From Dendrophyllia cribrosa (lineage: Eukaryota; Cnidaria; Anthozoa; Scleractinia; Dendrophylliidae): a stretch of 64,000 nucleotides of DNA. Both the position numbers and the translations under genes were made by a program. Under the pieces are notes generated by a model. The model worked only from the letters and a program-made list of their open reading frames with translations. It was not told where the DNA came from and did no database searches. The stretch is taken from assembly GCA_024195265.1 (NCBI GenBank), contig JAJLRJ010000006.1:22594523-22658522 (forward strand). Reading direction: 5' to 3'. Shown here one piece after another: positions 24,801-37,000 of the stretch (position 1 is the stretch's first letter; every line of letters begins with the position of its first letter).

Positions 24801-27800
24801 TCCTCCGAATGTTATCCTTCGGCGTCATTACAACAGTAATCGTGGATTGATCCATTCTAATCCATGGCCAAGTGTATGGAATAAGCTAGCCATTAATCCT
24901 GGATACTTCTGGCTGCTTACTGGTGAGACGCCTAGACGTCTTACGAATGTTGTTGAACGAATTGGGCATGACATAAAGATGCGAGTACGAAATTGCTGGC
25001 ATCCTCGTCGTCGAGTGGGTCGAACTTGCCCCAACGCACTTTGTGTCTATTACAGAGTACTTATGACGTTCATTTGGTTGCGACAATAGTTAACATTATG
25101 CAACGTTGATTCAATTTTTGGTGTATCTGCGAGTACAGTGTGTGAAAGTCTATACACAATACTGCCTATTATGCATGAGCACTACGTTCGAAGCTAATTT
25201 CCAAAATATCGTTTCAAAAAGTGCACGGACGACCGGGACGATTATATGAGAACACTTTTAAGACGACCCGGGACGATCGCAAACGACCCGGACGATCGCT
25301 GTCGTTTGGATAGAACTGTGTTCTATCCGGACAACTGGGACGATCGTGAAATAGGGGATGATCATATGAGAACTACTCTCAGGCGACCGAGACGACTGGG
25401 GCGATCGAAGCGACCCAAATCTACCCCAGAATACACATTATTTCCCAGTATTCATAGCTCTACCAGTTCCAAAATGGTGACAACTTCGGAGTTTAACTCT
25501 GCTTTAATAGCCCCCTTTTTATTTACGATTCTCGTGCCCAAAACATGTTGTCGGATCCAGTTTACGACCGCGCTATTGACGTTCGGGACGATCATATGAG
25601 AACCCAAATCGTTTGAGTCGTCCCGATCGTCTGAGTCGCTTGCAAAGAAAACTTCTGAAACGATTCAGACGACCGGGACGATTTCATGAGAACCAGCCTT
25701 AAGCGATTACGGATGGGCTTCACCGCCTCTTTGTTGTTAATTTGTTGCAAAGCCGCCTCATATTTCTCCCCAAGGTCAGAGCTTAAAATATCTATGTTCA
25801 TCAAAAAAACTTCATAAGTTCTTTCCAGTCGTTGCCTTTTTTGGTCATTCCTTTTCGATACAAAAGCACCTCTTCCTTGGTAATATTGTTATTTCTTGGC
25901 TTTCTCTTTTTGCCTGATTTTCTCGGCTTTTCTGAAATCGAAACATAAATGATATTGAACATATTCCGTTATGACGCACTTATAAGAAAATTAAAAAAAT
26001 TCAGAAAATAGTATTTATATATGTTTTGCAATTTATAAGCTCTTACTTGATCTAAAATGGAGATCAAACATTTCATCTCCGTCCGGTTCCATGTCGACGT
26101 CCACGTTGCGACAGTGTCAGCTGTTTTGAATTTTGAATCTTAAAAATGCACGTGCAATACACATGACTAATTTGCATACATCTACACACATCTGCATGTT
26201 AGAAACAAAGGCTCTGTTTTTTTACAATAAAAACAGAGGATACAGAAAAACTCTAATGAGATAACTATTGTTTATGTCCACCAGCATGGCGGCGATGACG
26301 TAACATGAAAACCACCTATTCTACAGACATTGCAAGAACTTGATGCGTGAATTACAAAACAAAATTAGTCTTATCAGCTGGAGTTTTCGTCGATTCATCC
26401 CGGTTACATTTGCTTTGCTTCCCCTCAAAAAACGAAAGAAAAAATTCTGTAATACCAGCGAGACGATAAAACAGCATTATTACAACAAATTTACCGCAGC
26501 AATTACTATCTTTTGGATACACTCGTTTAAATAAAGACGACGGGCTCTGTTAAAATATAAAATTAAAGATTACGATACATTTGTTAAGATTTATTCGCTT
26601 TTCAAGAAAGCGTCTTAGAACAAAACTGTACAAAGCTATAAAAAACTTACACGACCAACTATCGAAAGCATCGTGGCATATTTGTTACTAAGTAATCACT
26701 AACATTATTAATTAGACAGTCCACATTTTTGTGTAATTGATTCAGTAAGCGATCGTACCAAGCCTGAAGAAGAAAAGGTCTGGAGCAAATGTGAAAAGAG
26801 GGAACAGAGAGAGATTGGGAAGAAATTCTTGTTTCCGAGTATCAGCGATTTCCACAATTTGCGGAAACGATTAAAAAGGGAAAGAATCAATTAAACTTGC
26901 GCCTGTTTTGTTTTTAGAAACAAGGAAAAGCTGCTCGAAGAACACAAGGCGGCTTGGAAGGAATTATGGGATACTGGCCGGATAGAGATTGAAGGCGACT
27001 TAGAAATGGCACAGGCTGTGTACGGCAGCATGTACTACATTCTAAGCTCCACCCGGCATGACTGGCCGTACGGGTTAAGTCCCGGGGGCCTACCGGGTGG
27101 GGAGGAATACATGGGGCATACTTTCTGGGATCAGGACATTTGGATGTACCCCCCTCTTGTCCTACTGCATCCGGACTTGGCCAGAAGCTCCCTGAAATAT
27201 CGCAAGGACCGCCTACCTGCAGCCCGCAGAATCGCTAAGGAGTATGGATATAAAGGTAACAGAACAAGCGTGTGACGTCTTTACCTTATTCTTTACCTAC
27301 AATCTCGGACCGAATAAAAAGAGAAATAACGCCTCCCCTCCCCCCGATTTAGTGATGGATTCGCGCGAAAACCAAAACGCGCCATTTTTCCCATCACTGA
27401 ATTGGGGGGAGGGGTGGTATTAATTTTTCATTTGAAATGTCCAAGATTGTATGTTAACGGAGTTTTATGACTTCAGTGATTCTTGGGTTCACTGTCCTGG
27501 CTGATATACCCGTGTTTTCATGATTATAGCCAGGAGTTTGCTTTATTATCTTGCAATAGGAAGGGAAAATCACCAGAAGTAATGAAAGCAAAGAAATATT
27601 AACTAAAAGAGAGACAAAATAAAGACGGAAAAACTTAAAATTTCACCAGAATGGAAACTTTGTTTTCTTGTTCGCCTGTCACTAAATCAAAAGCCACTTT
27701 CATCCTTGTAATCCTGCAGTTTTTCTCCAAACTACTGCTTCTGTTTTGCACTATAGAATCTTTTTATCCAATTGAGTTGTATATTTGGGGGCATTTGGTG

Positions 27801-30800
27801 ATATAAACAATTTTGTTCACTTTGGGTTCAAGCTGCTCTTGTCAGCCTTGCGTGCGAACAAAGTGAGCACTGACCAACAGATTGGCCGTTGATTGATAAT
27901 TCCAACACTTCTGATTTACTTCGAGACAATACTTTGGATAAAAAGAGAAACGTCCCTACGTTAAAGCAATGTGGACGGCGGAAGTAATCTTCGTGACTTC
28001 TTTTTATCTCGTTAATGCGCTTGCTCATAAACGAGATGTACGATTCACAACGAAAAAAAGGGGCAAAAGTTGTTAACAAAGGTTCTTTGTTTAGTTTTGT
28101 TAACATTTGTCCGGGGGGGTTACTTATTTCTTTTTTGTAGAAGCTATATTAGGGCACCGAGGATACGGTGGGTTAAACAGGTTAGGATTTCAAGAAGTGC
28201 GTCACATACCGCCACTAAAATTTTTGAGGGGCACCCCCGGACCTATTGTTAATTTCCCTAGGGTATTGAATTGTCATGAACTTGTTATGTCTTACGTTAC
28301 GTTACCACAAAGGTATTAGAGTTCTTAGAGCTATGACCTCACCACAAGGGTATTACAGTTCTTATTTACAGTGATTTGCGTGAGTTGCGCTTTGACATTT
28401 TTCGCGTACAGTTCTTATTTAGGGAAGGTACGTTTTTTCTTGGGGAGGGAGGGCTGGGGCCTCAGAGGGGAGGGTCATCAGTGAAAGTGAGCACCAAAAG
28501 GGGAGGGCCATACCTCATGTGAGCTATTCAAGGGAGGGTCACACATCTTTTCCAGAATTTTTTAATGAGAAATTTTGTGATGTTGCATTCCATTTTTCTT
28601 ACAGATTAAGTTTTTCTTTCCACCTACTTTGATTTAATTTTGTGTTTTATTATGGATACTAGGTTACATTTCTACATGTATATTATGCCATGGCACATTC
28701 ATTTCTCGAAGGAATCGAATCCTTTTCCGTCCGTAAAAGACCTGTCTGCCTTTTACAGAATTAGGAAATGTAGGAAATATTTGTTTTTGAGAGGCAGATT
28801 TCTCATGCTAAACAAATAAACCGTACTTGTTAAAATAACCAACAGCAATGCCGGCTAGTCGAAGAAACAAGCGTGTGTATTTTCCCTTTAAATAGATATT
28901 TTATGCTCAAAACTTTTATAATAGTCAAGGTTCAAACTTCAGCTATAAAACGTAAATATCCCACACTGATTGTTCGCATTTTCCTTGTTTCAGCGCGGAT
29001 ACATTCAATATGAGATATATTTGTATTCAAACACTTTGCGTTCACAAGCGAGGGTCGCACTTCTGTCAGTCACCTAAAGGTGGGGGGTCAGGAGTTTTTT
29101 TGTTAAAACGCAAGGGAGGGCCAATACTTTTTTGAAAAAAAAATACCAAAATTCCCCAGCCCTCCCCCCCCAAGAAAAAACGTACCTTCCCTTACAGTGA
29201 TTTGGGTGAGTTGCGCTTTGACATTTTCCGCGCTCGACGAAGCTAAGAAATTTCACCCTGTATCTTTGTTTGCTTTTTGAGGTTTATAGCTGACATTTTC
29301 CGCGCTCGACGAAGCTAAGAAATTTCACCTTGTATGTTTGTCCGCTTTCTGAGGTTTATACGCGGGTTTATAGCAGAGTTGTTTTACAAATGTTTTAAAG
29401 CTATGACCTCATCGCCTGACAGATTGTTTCTTATCTTGGATTTATTGTTTTTGTGGTTTTAAGCACTTAAATAGAAAATTGATAGAAAATTCTAGAAATT
29501 GGCAGGAATGTTCTGCGATACGCTGTGTACCCGGGATGACTAACCCTGAAGAGCGATTTTTCAAGTCGCTTAGCGAGTGACAACCGGAAATGTTCGTGAA
29601 AAGAAAAATTGTGAGGAATGTTCTGCGATACGTTGATGACTAACCATGAAAAGCAAAGAGTTGGTTTTCCAATTTGCTTAAAGTTAAGCGAGTCAGCTTA
29701 ATTGAGTTAAACTCTAGTTAAATTTAAGCCACCAAAGCAGGTAGCTTAAGCGAGTCGGCAATTAATTTTAAACTTGTGGTCATTTATCTGACAAGGCTGT
29801 CAAATCGGAAATAGACCACTTTCATAATGGTGGCTGATTTATTTATTCTTTTATATGTATGTTAATTAGCCTTACTGGCCTCATTTTAGAGTAAAAATTC
29901 TTTTGAATTTTGCACATGTTACCGAGGCCAGTGAGGCTAATTAACATACATATAAAAGAATAAATAAATCGGCCGCCATTATGAAAGTGGTCTATAAAAC
30001 ACGCGTTCTAGATCTATTTTCATGCGTCGCTCGTGAAGGGGCCTAATTTGATTGTATTATACAATGGATTTGCATTTCTGCAAAATTAACGTTAATGTCC
30101 CTTTTCAGTAGTCATTGGAATACTGAATCATTCCTATTACGGTTTGATTATTAAAGAGAAATTTCAGTTTTGAATGGTTATTAAATGTTGAGGTGTCATG
30201 ATTATGCAATAGTATGCAAGAGAGGTGAGATTTTGCGTATTCAGCTAACTAAAAATGTTCCCGTTTGATTGTGCAAGAGTATGGATTTGGCTTTTGTTCT
30301 ATTTTGGAACACTGAATCATTGCCATTACGGTTTGATTATGCAATAGTATGCAAAAGACGTAATAATTTTGCTGATTTAGTTAACAAAAGTTTATCAAGC
30401 AAGCATTATAAGCGATTTCAGCGTGTTGATTTTTTTTTAAAGGAAAAATATTGGCACTATATGGGAGCTAATTGACAAAACAAACAAAAAGACAATGTAT
30501 TATTTTAGTGGCAAGCAAGACAGAGAAAACGTTCTCCGCTTATAAAAAGAAGAGGAATATCAATCAGTCGGTGTGTTATTCCCATCACATTCAAATCGTG
30601 AAGCGGACAAGACAGATACCTTAGAGTGCTCAACGTAGCTTTATCGCATTGAAATCCTGACGCAAGAGAGTTGCCTTAGAGTGCTCAACGTAGCTCAATT
30701 AGCAAAGAATATAGCAGACTTAAAGCAAGAAAATATATATTGAAATCTATTATTTCGTAAAACAAAATTATCAATTGTTTATAATGGTTGCTTTTGATGC

Positions 30801-30839
30801 TTCAGGCGGCACACACCTACCCTTAATTGTCGGGAGTAC

Positions 30840-30910
<71 letters not shown>

Positions 30911-31028
30911 AGAATATGTATCAACAATTCACTTCCAAAAAACACGCTTTTTCCAATTCTATATTACCTTAGGTTATTGCATATTCACTGCCTTCCTAAA
31001 TTTTAGACTTGCCACAAGTGTACTGCGA

Positions 31029-31064
<36 letters not shown>

Positions 31065-34000
31065 GCCGATTTTGACCCGATATTCCCCGATCTTAACTCC
31101 TTTTTTGTTTTGGAACTTCGTCGGTTGTTCAACGTTTGTCGAGGATAGCTTCGCAACCTCGTCGGTTGTTCAACGTTTGTCGAGGATAGCTTCGAATGAC
31201 CCGAATCGAATGTTCCCTCAGAAGACTATCAGATTTCTAACAAATATGGCCGGCCGTGAACTCCACGCTTTCATTTTGTAGACCGGTTCATTTTGCATAA
31301 CCGGAATGAAAGCACGCCTTTTAAGACTTCGAAATGGAAAGAAAAAGTCCTTTAGAAGATTTTTTGCCTTTGTAGTGGTGGTTTGAGAGCTGAAAGCGAT
31401 GAAATTTGTCACAAGTGAGGACATGTCTTCTTTCAGAATTTATACTCGAAGCGGCAGACTTTACTAAGAATTTTCAAGCATTCCTGGAAAACTACGGTAA
31501 AGAAAGTCACATTTTTTAATGTCCATTTACTTTGTAAGAAACATTTCATAGACTGTTTCTTTGTCTTATTAGTAGCTTTTGACAAATATTTAGAAAACTT
31601 GACCACAATCGGTCGAGCGAGAAATTCGCCAGATGCTGAACAAATTTGCGTGGCCGACAGTTTCCTTGATGCGATAATTTGACGCGTTTTCCTCTTGAGA
31701 CTAAACTAAATTGGATAAGAATTGCATTCTATATACACATGAAAAGTCGGAAATTTTAGAAAACACTAGATATAATAAAGTAGGTTGCTGAATTTAAATA
31801 TTATTTTGTGATGTTTATAATACAGTCGAACCTCCGGTTGCGACCACCTCTCGTAAGCGACCACCTCTCCTCAGCGACCAGTTTTCCAAAATACCAAAAG
31901 TTTCCAAGTCAAATCACTATATTTGGAACCTCTTGTAAGCGACCACCTCTCGTAAGCGACCGCGACCACTTTTAGAGATAAAAGTTTGAAATTTTCTTTT
32001 GTTTTTAACCTCCCGTAAGCGACCACTTGAAGCTACTTGACAGATCATAGAGCGGAAATTGGATAATGAGGTTTTGTAACATTATCGCATTCCTCAAGAC
32101 AAGTCCTGTTTTTCTCGTTCAAAACCTATGCCGAACTCAAATTCTCAAATTATTCTACAAATGGTAGGAGAGTTTAGTCGTTTCCGAGCTGTAAACGATG
32201 GTTTTGACTGTTCGGCCTCAATTTGGTTAGATAATGGCCATAAAATGGCATTTGTAGCCTGAAAAAGGGTCTTTTTGGTGGAAATTTGGGTGTTAAAGGG
32301 TTAATGTACAGTTTTTTACGCTTGTTAACATGTAAATCACCAGTAATATAAAAGGGCTGTCAAATTTAAAGCTAGCAATCCAATCCTTATTAGTTCATGT
32401 TCAGTTCCCCTTAACGTTTAGACAACATTAAAGATTCAATTTGTAACTATCGTGAGACTTGTTCCATTCGCCTTATTAGGTAAATTAACAGAAGCGAACC
32501 ATGAAACCCTGAATAAATATTTTGGAAAGCTTAAATATTTTTGTGACTACTAAAAGTTATTACATGGGTTTAGATGGGCATTGGCATATGGGATAAGTCT
32601 CTGCAGTTACCATATGGTAATAACGCAAATTTTGACCCAATATAGTCTGAACTCTCGTAAGCGACCACCTCCCGTAAACGACCACCTAGGCTTGACATTT
32701 TGGGTGGTCGCTTACGGGAGGTTCGACTGTATAATTCGCAGACGCTAGCGCTGCAATTAGGATAAACAAATCGCTAAGCCTTCCGGAAGCAGAAAATCAC
32801 TGAATTCTGATAAGCGTTTAACTCTTTTATTCAAGGGAAAGACATTTTCATTCAAGGAAATATTGTGTATTTGCGACAACACTTTGAATAAACTATGAAG
32901 CCAGGAAAAACTAATACATGGCAAAATCAAAGCAGTTATTAGGAACTCGAAAAATTTCACTTCGATTTAGTCTTGAAATCACGGGGGGGGGGGGGGGGGG
33001 GGTTCATGATGCGTTACGCAATATTTATTTTTAAAATGTTTCACCAATTTATAGCACTCGTCACCACGGTTTTGACAATTATAAAAACAAAATCTTCTGA
33101 ATGCGATTACATATATTTTTTTCTCATTACCTGTAAATTTAGGGCTTCCAAAACTTTATTGCAAATCCGGGCAGGAGAGGGGGGTCTCTCGGCTTGGAAA
33201 TCCAGGGGGCAAGGGGGGGGGGGGGGGGGGGGAAACCTACGATAATCTAAGTAATAACAGGCGCAGTAAGCTACATGCAGTCATAGACTGCCTATTTTTT
33301 TATTAACCTCACCTTCTAACGCATTAACGAGATGGCTTGAAGAGCCCTTTGATTTTCTTCACGATTTAGTCGATCATTTAAACTATACTTTTGCAACACC
33401 GCTCGCTTTGAAGGCTCAAAATTTAAATCAAGTAGATATTTTCACTGACATTATTTTTACATGCATTATTTTGCTTTCCCCAGGCGCAATGTTTCCTTGG
33501 GAGAGCTCTTTTACCGGCATAGAGACGTCTCCGGGAGAAAAATACGGCAAAAACCAGAACCACATCACAGGCGACATCGCTTTTGCAGCAAAGATGCTGT
33601 GGGAGGCTACCAAGGACTTTCACTGGCTGAGAGAGGTTGGGTACCCACTGGCATACCAAACCGCGGAGTACTGGGCCAGCAGAGTGGAGTATGATGCTGA
33701 ACAGGATAAATACGTCATAAATCACGTTATGCCGCCGGACGAGTATCACTACCCAGTCAATAATTCCATGTATACAAATGTGGTGGCTAAAATAAATCTA
33801 TTATTTGCCAAAGAAGCTGCGGATATTTTGGGCAAGGAAGTTCCAGAACTATGGTCAACGATTGCAGAAAAGATGTACATCCCATTTGATAACGAGCGTA
33901 ATTTCCATCCGGAATACGATGGCTACACTCCAACCGTGCTGGTAAAACAGGGAGATGTTGTGTTGACAGGGTTTCCGTTGATGTATAAAATGGAAAAAGA

Positions 34001-37000
34001 GGTAAATGTCTGACCAAACTTCATATCTTTTTTCATAAATGCCAAGCTCCGCGCAGGGGAAGCAGCATGTTCACGACATGTCTGAATAACAAAAAAACGT
34101 CGCTTTACATATAGTCATGGCGAGCACGCAGTGCGTATGTATCCACGATCCACAGGCAACGCATCAATATAAGCTGTTTTAAAATTCATGAACAATAGAC
34201 CGTTTTCATAATTACGTCACATACTACAACTACCAGCATTCCTTGCGCATAGCGTGGGAGTCTCGCGCGAATTTGCGCTTAAAACACGAACACTGGCAAA
34301 ACAAACATGGCGGCCACGTCCGATACGAAAATACCTGAATTTGAAATTGAAAATGAAAGTAAAAATTTAAAATTTAAAACCAAACCACGAACCACTATGA
34401 ATATAAAAAAGGAAGAAAAGAAGAAAGAGTAAGAGAAGAAAAAAACTACTTGATCACACGACTGAACGAAAAAAGGCGCGAAAAATGTTGCCGTGTGTCG
34501 CTGTTCACCTTGGCGAAACTGAATGAAAGTTCACCTTGGCGAAGCTGTTCAAACCGCTCGATCTGGAGAAAACAAAAACGATTACAATTTTAATTTCTGA
34601 AAATGCCTTCTAATAATTGGCTTTTAAGGACGTTCGCGCTAATTGTTTATGCGCATCCTTACTGCGCACGCAATTCATGTCGCAACGCCATGCTACGTCA
34701 TGCACGAGCGCGCGCGCAAGAGAAGAAATCTAAGCACATAAAGGGCTGATAGCCGTTGCGTTAACTTTGCTTAGATTTAACTCGCTTGGATGGTCGGTGA
34801 CCCCCAATTTTTTTTTCATAGATAATTTTCTTTGCCAATTCTAGACAGATTGTGAAAAAATGAACAAAAAATCAATGTAGGAAGTTTAAATTTTTTCCAT
34901 TTTTCTACCCGCGCGCCATCGAATCCTGCCAACTTGCGGCTGTCAGAGTTTATAAATGCTGTCGTTTAAAGATGAAATTTACTTCAAGGAACGTCACCAG
35001 TTAAATGAATTTGCTGACCAGACCAACTCGCATAAAATTTGGGAAAGAAAGTTGCATTTCAGAGATTCATTTGCAATATTTTTGGACTAACAGACATTGG
35101 GGTCACATCCCGTAAGGAAGACTAATTTTTCAAAATTGGGGTCGCCTTTCAGATAGCTTATCTCAGAAACGAAGTCGGTGACCCCCTCATTTTTTTGCAT
35201 TTCTGACACGAGTAACTCATAACCTAGCTGTAGCAAAAGTTTTATAAAAAAATCAATGTCAGAAGATTTTCGCGCGAACGTCCTTAAATATGGTATATGC
35301 TTTATGGTTCCTTGAAAATGTTCCTAAACATTGTTTGAAGCAGATTGAAACCGTTATGAGCTTTAAGCTTATATCTTTTCGCACCGCACGCTGTTAATGT
35401 GCAAGTTTTGTCGAACTCAGTGGAGAAATTATTTATGAACTGGAACAGAGACTCTTTGTGCAGGCTCTCAAATTGTAAATTGAGGAGAGAACAGCTTATG
35501 CTTTCAGTATGGATAATGGCTTCAGATTTGATATGCGTGGTCTAAAGATGGGGATTCCTGAGGTTCTTTATAGCGAATGGTCGATGTCAAAACAACAACA
35601 AGTTTTGGAAAGCTTGTTGCTAAAGGAGGACTGAAAAGCCACCGATCGAGTGCAGGTAACGATTTCTTTAACATCTATTTGTGTCCAAATGTATTAATTT
35701 TTGTAAGACTGCATTGATTGTAGTTCTTTCAAATCGGACAGCTTTTCGCTCGTTTAGCCGCATAAGCTTACTTGTTCAGTTTGTTTTTCAATTCTGAATT
35801 GAACTCCACGATTCTCTGCCATTTTACTGCTGTATTTTATGTAAGTCTGTCTCTGTTTTTTAACAGATAGACTTTTCCTAGAAAACCTCTCGGTTTGAAA
35901 AATACTGTTATAATATGTTATAATACTGTTATAATAGACTATGTTATTGACATTATTTAAGAAATTGTAAACGCATCGCGCCGCAAAGATTAGAAACTTG
36001 CATTAACAAGCTTAGGTTTTTGGCATTCAGTCACAGTTTTTACCTTATTATGGCATGGAATTATTTATAAAAGTTCTTATAAATTTTATTGAAACCATAT
36101 CATGTGTTGGTAAAACCAATATGTCCCAGTACGCGTCACAACACGAAAGCGTGAAAGACGTAAAACGTATCTTGAAAACTAGGCTTTTCAATCAACTCAG
36201 CTTATCTAAAGAAGCAACAAAGTACTTTTCTTCTTGTTCTTTTCCTAAATGACGCCCCAGGCAGTTCTTCTTCAGAAAGTCTAAGAGACATTCCGCGAAC
36301 GCTCATATATTTTGCGCGAAGGTTCGCGCGAGATACCCACGCTAAGCGCAAGGAACGCTGGTAGTTGTAGTATGTGACGTAATTATGAAAACGGTCTATT
36401 CATAACAGTTGTGACCAATAAATAGGCAGTATTTGAGTCACATGTATACCTTTGTAAACCCCAATACAAATCAACTGAGTTGATGAATTATTTAAACAGT
36501 AGAATTAAGTTTTGATACAAACACCTGCTCAGCTAATTAGTATTAACTAACTTTTCGTACAGATCTCTACCCATTGTTTCATTTTACAAGTATGATAAAA
36601 TATGAGCGGGAGATCTGTATGGGAGTTTACAATGGCTCGCCTTCTACTACTTATAATTGTTAATATATATAGTTAGGCTTAGCCTAACAGCGGCGCCCTC
36701 TGAAGACCCTCTGAACAAGCTTAACTAAGATGAAACTTAACTAATAGGTGAAAGGTCGGAAGCACAAGAATTAAGAGTAATATTGACGACGCGGCTATTT
36801 TTCAATTTTAGCAATTCTCAAAAACAGTATTACCCGACCGTCTGCACAGTACATTTAGACCGTACAAAAGTTCACAAAAAAAACTTTTTCTCCGTCTAGA
36901 ATAACTATTACGACTACTGTTAAAAAATACAGTTGTAGCTTGTCAAAAAATGCCCGAGAAACTGATTTGGAAATCAAAATTGCCAAAAATACACAAACAT

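Larger units (their letters stand above)
24469..26287. mobile_element. Harbinger-like DNA transposon, degenerate
   Basis: Inverted ends: atgctggtggac at both tips and a 27-base inner block starting tagagtttttctgtatcc (24497-24523), mirrored at 26229-26255. Between them is a broken plus-strand transposase-like frame (24634-25200) and, on the minus strand, pieces of a second protein (a start near 26092 beginning MEPDGDEMFDL, and a frame at 25592-25804). Two divergently placed genes fit PIF/Harbinger elements, whose second gene is a Myb-like protein; that identity is inferred. Target duplication unclear. Size 1.8 kb, shorter than intact elements. Confidence 0.65.
23706..26917. other. GH65 copy 2, intron 2
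   Basis: Largely occupied by a Harbinger-like element (24469-26287). Before it lie tandem-like pieces (gagctgagcgcgt near 24271 and 24303). The last 25 bases resemble the end of copy 1 intron 2 (gcgcctgtttt then a T-rich tract), in line with gene conversion reaching into the intron. Confidence 0.7.
27256..33483. other. GH65 copy 2, intron 3 (6.2 kb)
   Basis: Contains MITE 28422-29191, foldback 29811-29995, a 70-base C run (30841-30910), a pogo-like MITE (31823-32729) and two G runs near 32983-33001 and 33213-33231. The stretch 27280-28360 has a short inverted pair around 27335/27400 (cgcctcccctccccccgatt against aattgggggga). No exon-like sequence. Confidence 0.7.
34194..36400. mobile_element. 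2.2-kb element with about 80-base inverted ends
   Basis: aatagaccgttttcataatt onward through tcgcgcgaa at the left is mirrored at the right, ending aattatgaaaacggtctatt, with only a handful of mismatches in about 80 bases. It carries a nested MITE and a small frame at 34307-34432. No clear transposase and no exact target duplication found. Confidence 0.8.

Noticed and set aside
30775..30972. Proline-rich 65-codon frame
   Set aside because: Created by the 70-base C tract inside an intron of GH65 copy 2.
33423..33749. 108-codon minus-strand frame
   Set aside because: Antisense shadow of exon 4 of GH65 copy 2.
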